64,000 bases of DNA from Toxoplasma gondii ME49 (Eukaryota > Apicomplexa > Conoidasida > Eucoccidiorida > Sarcocystidae): the NCBI RefSeq assembly GCF_000006565.2, contig NC_031478.1, forward strand, positions 6,410,212-6,474,211. Direction: 5' to 3'. How positions within the stretch are numbered: position 1 is the first letter of the stretch; every line of letters begins with the position of its first letter. Position numbers and translations under genes: made by a program. Shown here piece by piece: positions 24,150 to 36,667 of this stretch. The notes below the pieces were generated by a model. It had not been told where the DNA came from. It did no database searches and saw nothing but the letters and a program-made list of their open reading frames with translations.

Positions 24150-27100
24150 TGTCGGGGACGAGAAGAGAACGAAAACGCGGAGTCGAGAGAGAGGAGAAAA
24201 GTCCAAAGGGAAGGGAGGCAGGAGTCACGAAGGACGGGAAGAAGGCCGGACGTGGAAGACGGCGAACAGGCGAAGGACGCAAAGACAGAGCCGAACAAGA
24301 AGAGGAAAGGCAACGAAGAGGAGAAAAGGCGAAGAAGAGGAACAGGGGCAGCAGAGGAAACGAAGACAGGAAGAAAGAGAAGAAGGGGACAGAAGAGAGA
24401 AGCCTTCTCCCTCCCACCCCTCTGCGTGAGATTCGGAGCTCAACGTCCCATGGCGGCGCGCTCCGGACGTCACCCGTGGCAAGGAGCAGCACAGAGGGGG
24501 GGGCGAGGCAGAAGGAAACAAAGGCGAGAGGAACGAGGCGAGGCGTCGAAGAAGAGGAGAAAAGAAAAAGGTGGAGTCGACACTCAACAGCTCCCGGCGC
24601 GTCAACACAGAGACAACTGGTTTCTCATGACTCCAACTGGAGGCGCAGCCGATTCAGAGAAGAAAAAACGACAGAAAGGGCAACACTTTGTTATAGCTTG
24701 TCTTCGGTCCGCGCGGCTTTTCTCGTCGCGGTGTCTTGTGCGAGCGGACGAGACACGAGCGGAGAAAAGGCCGTTCCCCCCAAGAAGAAAGACGAGTTTT
24801 GAAGAAATCGACGAACGAAAAAGAAAAACGCGCGGCTCCACATGCGGAAGAACGCCACTCCGAGAAGAACGGAGGAGGTCGACGCACGAGCGCGGAAACC
24901 AGCACAGCATACGCGGTGTACATACACCCGACGATGACCGGAGTGACCAGCTGGTTGGCTGCCTAAAAACGCAGCTGAAAACAGAAAAAGAGAGAGACAC
25001 ACGCGAGCGAAATGAAAGAGAGGAGAACCAAGAGAGGACCAGCTAGCGCTTGGAGACTGCAGGCCCTCCTTTTCAACTTTTCGCTGAACATCGCATGTTC
25101 CTCTGCCACTAGACGTCCGTACACCGGACACACGCGTCTGTGTTGTCGAGCATCGCGAGCTTCTCTCTGGAACGTCGACGGCACACTCGACAGGCGTTTC
25201 GCTCTTCGCTCGCCCGGAAGGGAGAGAAGAGCAAGGCACTCCAAAACGAAAATTCCCAACGTCCTTCTAACAGCTACAACGCCCACCTACTGTCGTATAC
25301 CCGGAGAGTCCGGAACTGCATGCATCGGGACGACGGCGGTCGTCGCGGGAGAGAGCCTGGGAGCGTTCAAGTGAAGGTCGAGAAAACATGTCGAAAGCAT
25401 GTGCATGATGGCATCTTTGTGACGCACTTCGAGCCAGCTACCTGGCTCAAGAGAAACCTAGCGGACGAGCGAGACCAAGTACGCATAGCGGATGCACAGG
25501 AAATGTTGTGTGTACCGCGTGTATGCCGAGTGCTGAGAGAGTCGGAGCCCAGGAAGACAACGCTCACGCGTAGCTATAAAGAGTTTTTTTCCAACTTGCA
25601 AAGAAGCCCAGAGACTCCGAATGACTCCAGCACAGAAGCGAAAAAGAATCCGGTGTCTCTCCTCCGTGTAAACTGATGAGACGAAACCCGGCACCTTGGT
25701 GTGTATACACACGCGGAGCAGCTAGCTGTCCAGAGACCGTGAACAGTTTCGTGTTCTTCGAACGTTCGATTAACAACAGGAAAGCTCTCGTCGATTTTTA
25801 AAAAACTCGCCTGGCGACTGTTCTCCTGCAAGCGCTCTTCCTGACGAAGACTGCGAGAGCGTGGAGAATGTTCCAGGTGCCCCTGAGTTGTTTAACGTCC
25901 CCGGCTGTGCAGCTGCGTCTCCGAATTTACCGGTGAACCAAGAAAAAAGTATCAACTGTCAACAAGTAGTGTCCAAAATGTGGTGAAAAACCAGGCGTTG
26001 TCTACCAGTTGTACGAGTATCATAAGCGGCGCATCTGTAGTCTCTCCTCCCTAAAGTTCGTCGCCACGGAGTACACAGGGGTCGGTTTCTTCTCGGCCTC
26101 GCAGGTCCTCAGGAACTGGGTCGCGGCTTGCTTCGCACATCACGCTTTTCCATTCCAACACTCTTCAGCCAGTCGCACTGCCACAGATTTCGACAGATCC
26201 CTGAAGCCAGCGACTCTCCATCGGGAATGCGTACGCGTGACCGGGAGTCCGTAGGTCTGCATGCTGCTGGCCAAGTAGTCCGCGGTTTCCTGTCAAGTGC
26301 CGACATCGCAAATTAACTGCCACCGAGACGAGAGGGTTCCACTTTCGTCAAAGTGAGGAGGATTTCTGCGTTCGCTGCGCGTGGCGCATGCGGCGGCCTC
26401 AGTCGCGCCGGGCGCATCTACTCGACAGACACCAGAGGTCCGTGGCATGCCGCGAGCACCCACCTATCCAGAGCAGTGCTTGGACGAGCCGAAAAGAAAG
26501 AAGGGTGTTGCTGAGAACTAGAGAACTTTCTTTCGCTGCAACACAGTTTAGAACCTGGTGGCGCACCGGCCTGACGAAGGTCAGAAAGGTCGCGAGCAGG
26601 AGAGCGCTTGCGATTCGAGGACGCAAAAAGACTTGCTTTACTGCCTGGCCAAGGCTTGCCACTGCTCCTTTGTTCACCGTACTTTGCTTTGCCCAGTGGA
26701 GAACGCTCCTGTGCGTGCAGTGTTATTGTCTAGGAAATATCGTTGAGCGAATGCGTTATCATGGGTCGACCTCAACTTGAGTAATCCGAGACAGTCGTGT
26801 GCACCTAAGATTCTGCAGAGGAGTCCAGTTGTGAAGTGTACGGAACTCCGAGTTCGCTGAGACTGTTGTGCACCCGCAGACCACGGGAAGCGCATCAGGA
26901 CAGCCTCCTGTGAGGTCGTCAATACCGAGAAGGGGGCCTCCGCTTCCACCGTTGGCACCAAAGAAACCTGTCTAAAGAAGAAACTCGCATTTCAGCTCCT
27001 GCATCCCGAAGGACCGACGCTGGCGAGGACGCGGTGTACAAACACCTGAAACGCACCAGAAACGGAACCCTCCCGGGATGCAGGAAGCTCATTTTTTTAC

Positions 27101-27600
27101 TCTCGTGTTCTGTTCCGGATGTTGGCTCTCCTTCCACCAAAGCTGCCCGTGTCTACCACGGCGAACTGGAGCATCACTCACATTTTCTCTCTCTCTCTCG
27201 CTTCTCTCCAAAACCTTGCCATCTCGTTGTCCGCAAACAATGGAACGTGCAGCGTCGGCAAAGGCGAGTGCAATTTGCGACTTTTTGAGCAACGGTCGTT
27301 GAGAAGACAGCACGGCACTCACTTCGCGTCCAAAGGTCCACGGGAGAAAACGCGTATGTTCTATAGGAGGATCTCTCACGCTCTCCTTCGCCAAAAAAAC
27401 AACGACTACTTCCGGGCTTTCTAACGAGTCGGCTGCCCGAGTGGCACTACCGTTTCCGCATGTTTCAACACTCTGAGGGGAGCACTGGTTCTTGCGCTTG
27501 TGGCAGAGGGGAGACACTGTATTCTGATTCTTCTTTCGCAGCTTTGCGTGTGAAACAACTGGCGATTACATTCTGCACGACGAACATGGCCCAATGTCCA

Positions 27601-27640
27601 CTGACTTCCCTTTTCTTAATCTGACTTCCTTTTTCTTAAT
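27601..27640. repeat. 20-bp direct tandem duplication
   Basis: The 20-mer CTGACTTCCCTTTTCTTAAT is followed immediately by a second copy with one C-to-T change. It lies in the intergenic region, with no coding context. Confidence 0.85.
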
Positions 27641-28933
27641 TCATGTTCCCCTCCACTGTCGGAAACTGGACTGAAAGACTTTCTCCCGCGGTTCTTTCAC
27701 TGACCCTGCATCCCAGCGCGCGAAACACACAGAGGACCTCCGAAAAAGAAGTTCCTGTTCCCGTGACTTCTTCGTCTTGTTTCTTGAACTGTTAGCGCTT
27801 TGTGTTTATTCGAACTTTCTTCCGGAAAAAGCCTCAAATTGTTGCCGTCTCGCCACTGTCTTCTACCCCCCTCTCGGCTAGTTCCCGGGCACCTCTTCGC
27901 CTGCATGCACGCGTGTACACAGAGCCGCTCAGCTGGCGAAAAAACCACCTTTTTTGCGACTCGCTTTTCCTCGAAATTTGGAAAAGACCTCGTGAAAGAC
28001 GAGGAATTCTGTGGCGTGGATTTCTTTCTTTCTTTTTGCCTTCCGTCAGTCTCTGCGTTGCCCCGTCGCGTGTGCCGCCTCTGAGCACCTTGGCCTGTGA
28101 CGATGAGGTGGCGCTGAGCCTGCGCTGAGGTTTGTTGCTTTCTTCGGCGATTCTTCCCTTTTTCTCGACAAGATTTTCTCTTGTTTCCAAAAGTCGCCGG
28201 TGAAAAGCGAGAAGTTCTTGCCGGTGATTTCCAGGATTTTCCCCGTGGTGCAGACAGACCCGGCTCGAGACGACCGACACCGGCGGTGACCTCTGCACTT
28301 GTGACGGCGCTGCCTTCTGAGAAAAAGCGGCGAGAGAAGACACCAACGGTTGATCGTCCGCGAACGCGACTGGTCGTTTTCTCTCGCTGTTCAAACGCGT
28401 GATAAGAGGAATCTACAGACCATGCGTCGAAGCACTCCGATGGAATAAGCTTGATGTCGTCGGATGTTGAAATCCTACACTTTCAGCTGAAAGGCTGAGC
28501 AAAGAAAACCTTGTCAATCGGAACGTCATTCCGGACGCAGACAGTCGAGAGGACCGAGTGTTTCCAAAATTCCCCCTAATTTTTCTTTTCTTGTGCACTT
28601 CAAAAGGCCCTCTTGAAGCAAATTCCTTGTTACGCGTCTCTCCGCTGTTCCCGGCTGCCCTTCTCTCGTTCTCTCCCGCGCCACTGCTTCCAGTCTCCTC
28701 TTCAGCCGAAAGAAGCGATTGATCCCCGGGTCGCTTCGTTTTTCCCCGAGAGCTTGCTCACGCATTTCATCTCCGTGTCTTCTCTTCTTCTGCACACCGT
28801 TGGAGAGTCGCGCCGATCGGAAGAAACAGAGGACTGGCAGACGACTCCTCCCCGTTTCTCCTCTCCTCTGTCAGGACTCACATATCATCTACCTCTCGGA
28901 CGTTCTTCTTCCTCTCCCTATCTTATCTCTCGC

Positions 28934-29045
28934 CTCTCTCCTCCCTTCGCTCTCTCCTCCCTTCGCTCTCTCCTCCCTTCTCTCTCTCCTCCCTTCTCTC
29001 TCTCCTCCCTTCGCTCTCTCCTCCCTTCTCTCTCTCCTCCCTTCG
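28934..29045. repeat. 16-bp polypyrimidine tandem repeat, about 7 copies
   Basis: Seven copies of CTCTCTCCTCCCTTCG, or the same unit ending TTCT, run in tandem within a longer pure pyrimidine tract. The array ends about 180 bases upstream of the prolyl hydroxylase ATG, so it is in the presumed 5' UTR or core promoter. Confidence 0.9.
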
Positions 29046-29226
29046 CTCTCTTTTCCTTTTCTCCCTGTTCCTTTTTCTTTCTTTTCCTTTTTCTTTCTTC
29101 TCTTCCTCCCTCCGTTTTCACACTGAGGCTCTTGAAGGAGCGACCGCCGACGCGGAAGCGCGCGTTCCAGTGAAGAGGAGTTTCTCCAGAGACTCGAAAG
29201 TCTCCCGAGCGCTCCAGCCGGGAGAC

Positions 29227-32200
29227 ATGACGCGCTCGGCATCGCGGCCTCGAGACGCAGCTGCAATGGGAGACAGGGAAGTGGACGACGATAAAAAGTA
29301 CGAGGCCGAGCAGTCTCCGCCGACTCTTCCAAGAAGGTCGAAGGAGCTCGACTCTCAGAGCGAAGGCGAGAAGGAGAGAGAGGCGATGTGCAGAGGCCAG
29401 CCTGGTGCGCAGACGAAGCCGGAGGCAGAGGCCGACAAGGGAGGGGAAGGAGAGGAGAGACTCGCCGCCGGCGAAAAGAGAGAGGCGCGCTGCGCGTCCT
29501 CGTCCGGGTCAACTGCTGCGGCGAGAGATTCCAGAACAAAATGCAAAGCCGGAACAAGCGTCGTGTGGGCCAAAGACGTGGAAGACGCCCTCGTTGCTGC
29601 ATGCGTCAAAGTCTTGAATTACAGCGCGAGAAAAGACCTGGAGCGACGTACGCGGTACGCAGAAAAGATCGAACAGAGACTCAAGGTGCGGGGGAAAGAA
29701 AGCAGTCGCACAAGCAAGGAAAGGCATGCAACCTTCTGACTCGGAACGTTTGACAAATGCAGCGTTCATCTTCACTGCAGAGACGCGGGAGACGCGATGG
29801 CCATCTCCAGCTCTATAATCTCCCAGACACCACTTCCACTACAGTCGCACCCCATGCATGAGCATATCGAGCTATGTCCAGGTATAAATAGGTCGAACAT
29901 TTACAGTGAGCACTGCGGCTCCTCTATACGATCTCGCGCTGCGCCGATGCAGACGACGTACATACCTGCATGTCCAAAAATGGACATAACTATATCTACC
30001 TATATATCAACCTATATATATATATATATATATGTATCTGTGTGTATGCATATATATTTGCATATACATATACATACATGTGCATGCATACACGTATATG
30101 TGTATATATGTATATGTATGTATGTATGTATGTGTAGGTATATATGCATGTATTTGTATATATGTATGTATAAGTATATATATATATATATATTTGTATG
30201 TATATATGCGCATATATGTGTACTGATGCCGGCATTGTCCACACAGAGGTCCACGAATGTGTTCTCTGTTTTCCAGTGTTTGAGGTTGTTGCTGCGTTTC
30301 TCACTTTCGGAACTTTTTCCGCGATCTCGTCTTCTTGTTCTTCCTGCGTCTTTTTTCCACCCTGTGTCTTTCTTCACACCAGTCTTTTTATATCTTGATT
30401 CTCGTTTCAAAGCTTTACTCTCAAGCTCAGCATATCATCCATTATAGTGTGCACCTGCTTCTGCTTTGACGCTTCCAGGAGTTACTTTTATCAAGCGTAG
30501 CGGTTCAGACAGCTGATGGTATCCGGTGCCTTTGTTTTCCCCGGTCGTGGTGTGTGTTTGTTTTTTCTGACTTTGTCTCGGAGTTCGCCCTGGACCCTGT
30601 TCTCTGTCTTCGCCTTCCAATCGCAAAGGCTTCGAACCTCTGCTGCTTCGCTTCGGAAGTCGTTTGCAGAGTCTGCATTGTGTGCGGCTGCAAGAGTGGT
30701 GAAGACCTCGAGACTCGCTGCGTCTCAACACCGCGTTCCTTCTTGCGAGGATCTGAGACGCGAGTTTCCGGGGGTCGCTGTATGCTGCTTCTCCTTTCGT
30801 CTCTCTCCGCACAGCCCTCTGTCCGCGTCTTGTTTCCGTACACCTTGTCTCTCACCTGTACTCCCTGCTTTTCTGCAGCTCCGGAACTGGCACCGAGGAG
30901 AAAGGCCATATCGACTGCTACGACGACGCCCCCCGTCGGCACGAGCCGTCGAGCGAGTCGCATTCGCATGCAGCGCCGCCGCAAGCAAACACGCATGCCG
31001 GTTCCTGCAGTGACAAAGACTCTTCGAAAGACTCGTCCAAAGAGTCTCCTCACTCCCACAAAAAAGCCTCGGAGGTTTCACGCTGCTATCAGAGTCCTTG
31101 CGGCTGTCCTTCTCATTCTCCTGCTGCTGCCGGTTGCTCTTCTTCGTCTACTGCGGTGTGCGGCGAGTTTCCCCATCCTCCGGTGTATCGGTTTCAGAAG
31201 GACGGAGAAGACGGCATTGGAGCAATGCTGGATGAATGGACCTCTCTCGAGAAGCTGCGGGAAATCGCGGGGCCTGTCGCGGAGAGGGCAGCGACTGTCT
31301 ACGACAATGTGAAGGCCAAAGGCGAAGCAGGTTCGAAAGCGTTTGACGAGGATCGATCCGAAGATATAACGCGGAAAAAAACACACTCGAAAAAAGGAAA
31401 AGAAGACAAGATGAGACTTCCTTGAAATCTGAGACCTTCCCACATATATATGTATATATATATATATATATGTATATGTATATGATTTGGTTTTGTGCGC
31501 ATGTCTGTGTGTATGTGCATACGGAAGAATGTGCGTGTATTTTTGTATATATATATATGTGTATGTATGCTCACGAATATATACATATATATATATTTAT
31601 ATATGGATTTATATATGGATATAGTGTGCACGTATACAGACTATGTGTATGTATTCGTGCGTCTTTGGATAGTGAGTGCATGCGTCGATAGAGGACTCCC
31701 TTCGCAGTTGAACAGAAGCCAAGTGTTTGGCCGTCGCTGTCGGATCGTGTAAAGTGAGGATGCTGGAGACGATGTTTTCGTCTCCTCAGAAGGATTCGAG
31801 CTGTCGGACGCGGAGGAGAAGCAGCTGAGACACGATGTGCTTAAGGAGGCTCTGATTCGCGAAATTTACTCACGGATCTGCACAGAGGTAGGAACCGATT
31901 TCAGAAAACCAGGCGAGGGCATGGAGCGAAGAAGAGTTTCTCAAAAACGATTCTGCCCTAAACGCTTACGGAAGGGGTGGTTCTCTTTTAGGCCGTAGAA
32001 AAAACATCGAACGGAGGACACTGAGACTGTCCAGAACACTAAGGCTCTTGGTGCCCGGGTGTATGTACAGACCAAGAGGCGCATGGTTCCGTCTGTTGTC
32101 GGTCCCGGCTTCTTCTTTTTTCGGTCATGTCGTCTCGGTTTTTTCGTGACTTGCCTGTCCCTGCAGCTTCGGCGCGAGCGGCTGCGCGATTGCCGAGAAG

Positions 32201-33196
32201 GTGGACTGTTGGCAAATCCGAGTAAGAAAATCTCGCCATATGTTCTCTCTCTCGCGCCTTCTCGTTCTCTCTGTCTTCCCTTGCTGTTCTCTCTTTCTCG
32301 CTCCTCCTTTTGCTTCCTGTCCTCTCTCTCTCCCTATGCGGTCTCTTTCTCTGACGCCTCCAGGCCTCCGTTGCTGTCCTGGCCTGTGCCTTACTCTTTT
32401 GCTCTCCCTAGAGCTTCGCTCTCGCGTCTGCTTCTCTCTTTGCTTTGTGCGCTTCCTCGTGGTTTCTGGCGGCATTCCGTCGCTTTCTTCTCCAGACCGC
32501 CTCGCCAAAAAGCGAAAACAACGCGAATAGGTGTCAAAACAACTCGAGAGGAGTCGCGTAGGGAGAACAGGAGAACCGTAAACCTGCATGTTGCGGAGTG
32601 CACTGTCAAATGTCCCTCAGCTTTCAACATCTGAACCTAGGCTCTCTGTTACGCAGTAAAACGAGGACTTCCTAGGTTCATAAAATGCGCTTCTCTCTGC
32701 GCAGTTTGGTTGCGTTGACTGTCCTTCCGATGTCTCCTGCTGTCTTTCGGGTGTGTGTTTGTGTACTTCTCTCTCTTCCTCGAAACAGAGGGATATCGCG
32801 AAGGGCCACTGAGCTTCTTGACAAACGAAACTGTCCACGACCTGATGAAGAAAGGCTTTGCTGTCCAGCGCGGCTTCCTCGGGGAAAAGGTCTGTGTGCT
32901 TCAAAAGGTCCAGCTTCAGGCATTAGGGAAGAGACGGCTCCTGCATGCATGCGGCAGGCTGCTGCAGCATGAAATGGATGCTTGCATTTGCACCTTTTTT
33001 CGCTGTAGCCTTCGAAAAAAACAAGATGTCGAAGTTCACGGTCAATCCCTGATCCCTAAATGCTTGTGTCATTCTGCGTATGCGTCCCTTGACGGATGCG
33101 CACCTACGTAGAATAGCCGCTTCAATGCACACGTACATCCATGTTTTTACAGACATGTCGACGGACAACTGTACTCATATCCATGCTACATCTCTA

Positions 33197-33230
<34 letters not shown>

Positions 33231-33288
33231 GTGCACATATACATACATCCATTCTCGTATGCGTAGATATATAGACACAGATGTCTGC

Positions 33289-33321
<33 letters not shown>

Positions 33322-36300
33322 TACATATATATATTTATATAGATCTGTATATATGTATGTATATATATATATATATATTTATGTGTAGAGAAAGAGATGT
33401 GGACAGTTGGCGTCTCGAGTCTCTGAAATCATTCCAAAAACGATACGTGGAAGTGAGTAGACTGGTGGCGAGACGGAACGAAGACGAAGGGTATTGTTGC
33501 TCGAACGTGTCTCTTCTCTCATAAACTGGCGACTCCCGCCTACGTTCGCTATGCGGTTCGCAAAGGACCCGGACGGCAAAAGAGTTCTTTGCAGGAAGGC
33601 GAAGTTGCGCATGCGATTTGCTTCAGATGCGTCAAAAGATCTGGAAAGAGACAGAGCTGCTGGAGTTCGACGGGCGTTTCAACGAGGTGGTAATTGCTTC
33701 ACTTTCTTCTTGTGTCCGCTTTCGTCTTGTCTCTGTGCTCTCGGCTCCTCATTGTCTCGGTCTTCTCTCTGCTCGTCTGTCTCTCCTCTTCCCCTCTGTT
33801 TCTCTATCGTTTCTTGTCTTTCTCTCTCCTCGCCCACCTCGCTGTTTCCTTCTCTCGTTCTTCGTTTTCCTCTCTGCCTTCACTCTCTTGCTCTATCTCG
33901 ACAGCCTGTTTTGCGTCTCGTGGTTTCTCCACGCACTCTCCACACGGTTGGGTTCCTTCTCTCGACTTCTCCTTCTCTGCCCTTCCTCCGGCTCATCGTC
34001 GAGATCCTTTCCTTGTCTTCCCCTGGTTACCGTTTTACTCTGTTGCTTCTCTCTTTCCTCTTGTCTCCTTTTCTTTTCTTAGTTCTCTCAGTCGCTGCAC
34101 GACCTGCGATCGGACTACATGTGCTGGATGAGTGCCTCGGATCTTGATCGCGAGACTCAACAGGTGAGAGTCCGGAGTGAACGGATTTTATTTTCCTCGA
34201 GTTTTCCTACGGCTGCATGCGTCGTCGGATCTGCGCTCGACTGCTCAGAGGAGCGTCCGGTCCTTCTCCACACGGGTGCAAACACAGGAGCAGAAGTCCT
34301 TTTAAACGCACACTCTGAATTTTACGGTGAAACAATTAACGTGTAGTCTGAGTGAGGTCCGGAACAGCAGTTGTACCGCAAAATGAGACGTTGCTGTATT
34401 TCGACGACTCCTCTGCTCTTGCTGTCTGAGAATCGCCATGGGGAGTCTCGGGTGTTTGTTCCTCATTCTGATTGTGCCGCTCCTTGGCAGTCCTGCCGCG
34501 CCTCTGTCAAATCAGCAGCTCGCATCTTTTTCTTGTCGTCCGGCTGCAGCTCATGCGTGTATCTCTGTCCTGTTACTGTGTGACTGAAGCTGGAACGTTT
34601 TTAAAGGGATCAGGATTTTTTCTATTTTTTTTCGTAGAGTACAGAAGCTGCGAGTCACCGCGTCGCCTCCGAATGGGGGTTACTCGATATAGGTTTTTTC
34701 TGTCTGTTTTCTCACGGTCAAAAAACGTCGTTTTTGGGAGGCATGTGGTGACTTGCCTTTTCAAGGATTTGGGATTCTGGGATTCTTACTCGTGTTTGAC
34801 ATGGTGAATTGTCGCTGAACGTTCGTCTTCTTTTCGTGTCTCTCAGGGCCTCTGGCAGCTCTTCAAAGCGATGCAGGCGCTGCCTTTTGAGCTGAACAAA
34901 AAGGCGTCTCTCTGTCTGCAAGTACGCCACTGCCTTTCTTTTTTTTCGATTTTTTTTCTCCGTGTTTTTTCTCAATTTTCACATTTTTATGTCCCATTTT
35001 CTTCTCGAATTTTTTATATCTTCATTTTTCTCCTTTTTTCCTCAAATTTATCTTCTCATCTTTCTTCTTTCCTCGACTGTGTTTCCTAATGTATTTTCTT
35101 TTTCTCCGGATCTTCCTTCGAAGTTTTCGCCTTTTCCGGTGGCCATGGTGACGTTGATTTTCCCGCTGATTTCTCCTGCAACTTCCTTTCAGTTTCCCCG
35201 CGACGTTTCGTTCCATTCTTCGCCCTCATGCATCTACTCGTTTTTCTTCTTTTCTCTTCAGTGCGCTTTCCACTTTTCCTTCTTTTTGCCCACGGTTTTC
35301 TCACTGCTCGCCTTTCTCCTCGAGTGTCGCCTCTCCTTGGCTTCCCTCCCCATATGTGACGCCTGCGCGCCAGCGCCTCTCTCCTTTCTTTCGCAGTTTA
35401 TCAGAGAAACTTCAACTGCCACCTGGATCGCCTCTGCGAAATCTTCTTTTTCTCTCGGCCTCGCAGAAGAGACTTTTTTCCAGCGGTTTCCTTCCTCTGT
35501 TCTGTCTCCTTAATAATACAGCTAATGAGCTGTCCCCATCTCTTGTTCTCTCAGGGCGTCGCTCTCGCCGCCTGTATTGTCTGCCTTTTGGCGCCTCAAC
35601 TCAAGCTTTTGACAATTTTTCAATGCAAAACTGCAGTGATGGTAAAACGTTCAGCGAACATTCGCCTTACGCTCGAGGGCCAGTTTCCTTCCCTCTTTTC
35701 CTCGCAGGTTTCCTGGGTCTTTCAAATGGCCATGTTTCGCGCAGACGGCGCCTTCTACAAGAAGCACATCGACGCGGGATACGACCCTGCTCTCGACAAT
35801 GGAAGAAAAGTCACAGCGATCTACTATCCGAATCCTCCAGATTGGGAGGTACGCGTTCCTCTCTCATGGGAGTTTCTGTGTTCTAGGTCTGTTCGCGACT
35901 AAAACGCTCCGGGGTCGACCTAGCCTTTTCTCGGCTTCTTTTGCATCCTCGATCTGTCGCGTCTTGCTCTCTCTTGATTCTTTTCCTCGTCATGTTCTCT
36001 CTCCTGTCGCTTTCCTTTCCCTGTCGCCTCGGACCTGTCTCAATTTTTCTCGCCTCTTGTTTTCGCTGTCTCCGTGTGACCGTCCGTTTCTGCACTCTTT
36101 CTTTTCTGAGGTTCGCTTCTGCTTCATGGCATTCGCCAGGCAAAAGACGGCGGCTTCCTGCGCATCTATCCACGCCGGCGAAAGGACATTCAGTTGCAGG
36201 AAGACTCAGCTGCAGGCCCTGCAGACGCGGAGCCTTTGGTGGACATCAAACCGCTCGGAGACACTCTCGTCCTTTTTCGGTGAGAAATACAAAGCGTTTG

Positions 36301-36667
36301 CAAGTCGCCCTCCGACCTCCAAGCTTTCCACGAGCTCCCGTGTCGATCGCCTCTCGCCTTTTTCTTCGCGCTTCCAAGGTCCTTTTGTCTGACGGACCTG
36401 AGAGCGCACAGAAAGGTCGCTGGCGGAAGAACAGAAGAGAGTAACGTGGATCGATAGGCAAAGAGAAAACAAAAACGTTTTCAGGGACGAGACAGCGAGT
36501 GCGACTTCGCGGATGAAAGAGCAAATCTGTGAAAAGCCGCCCGTGTGTGAATTGTCTTTTTTGCCAGGAGTCGCGATATGCCTCACGAGGTGCTTCCTTG
36601 TCATCGCAAGCGGTTCGCCATCTCTCTTTGGATGACAGGTCCAGCCGGTCCTGGGGACGACGTTTGA
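29227..36667 (+). CDS. Prolyl 4-hydroxylase, 2-oxoglutarate/Fe(II) oxygenase (EGLN/PhyA type), 12 exons, about 596 residues
   Basis: Hydroxylates a protein proline using O2, 2-oxoglutarate, Fe(II) and ascorbate. In Dictyostelium and Toxoplasma the enzyme of this type, PhyA, acts on Skp1 and reports oxygen. Exons: 29227-29685, 30670-30698, 30879-31330, 31790-31887, 32167-32221, 32789-32889, 33627-33686, 34083-34163, 34847-34921, 35708-35848, 36140-36279, 36568-36667; all phases agree. The N-terminal about 310 residues are charged and Ser-rich with no match I know. The catalytic part runs from [19 protein letters not shown] through [44 protein letters not shown] and [11 protein letters not shown] to [19 protein letters not shown]. 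The iron ligands would be His490, Asp492 and His570, with the 2-oxoglutarate Arg at about 579. Toxoplasma has two such enzymes (PhyA, PhyB) and I cannot tell which this is. The 29-base exon 2 and the GTTCGA donor at 31331 are the least certain parts. Confidence 0.85.
30008..30220. repeat. Composite (TA)n/(TATG)n microsatellite, intron 1 of the prolyl hydroxylase gene
   Basis: About 210 bases of TA, TATG, CATA and TGTA units with few other bases, between exon 1 (ends 29685) and the proposed micro-exon at 30670. Open frames here read as Ile-Tyr and Met-Tyr-Val repeats and are not genes. Confidence 0.9.
31442..31625. repeat. Interrupted (TA)n microsatellites, intron 3 of the prolyl hydroxylase gene
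   Basis: Three TA-rich clusters (about 31442-31484, 31541-31568 and 31578-31622) lie in the intron between the exons ending at 31330 and starting at 31790. Confidence 0.85.
33199..33380. repeat. (TA)n microsatellites, intron 6 of the prolyl hydroxylase gene
   Basis: One TA run at about 33199-33230 and a longer composite at 33288-33380, in the intron between the exons ending at 32889 and starting at 33627. Confidence 0.9.

Larger units (their letters stand above)
24150..29226. other. Long intergenic region between divergent genes (bidirectional promoter region)
   Basis: About 5 kb separates the start codons of the TRAPPC8-like gene (minus) and the prolyl hydroxylase gene (plus). Open frames here are short, mostly start at non-ATG codons and show neither family pattern nor consistent splice signals, so I call no gene. 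Several TGCATGC elements are present (for example near 26258 and 27902). The part from about 28400 to 29226 is pyrimidine-rich and likely 5' UTR or core promoter of the plus-strand gene. Confidence 0.6.

Noticed and set aside
25140..25676. 178-codon plus-strand frame in the 24-29 kb spacer
   Set aside because: It starts at a non-ATG codon, has no recognisable motif, has mixed base composition and no supported splice partner.
30554..31312. Frame with an apparent transmembrane segment near 31090-31170
   Set aside because: The hydrophobic run is in the wrong frame of the prolyl hydroxylase exon 30879-31330. The frame that joins the catalytic exons in phase is polar there.
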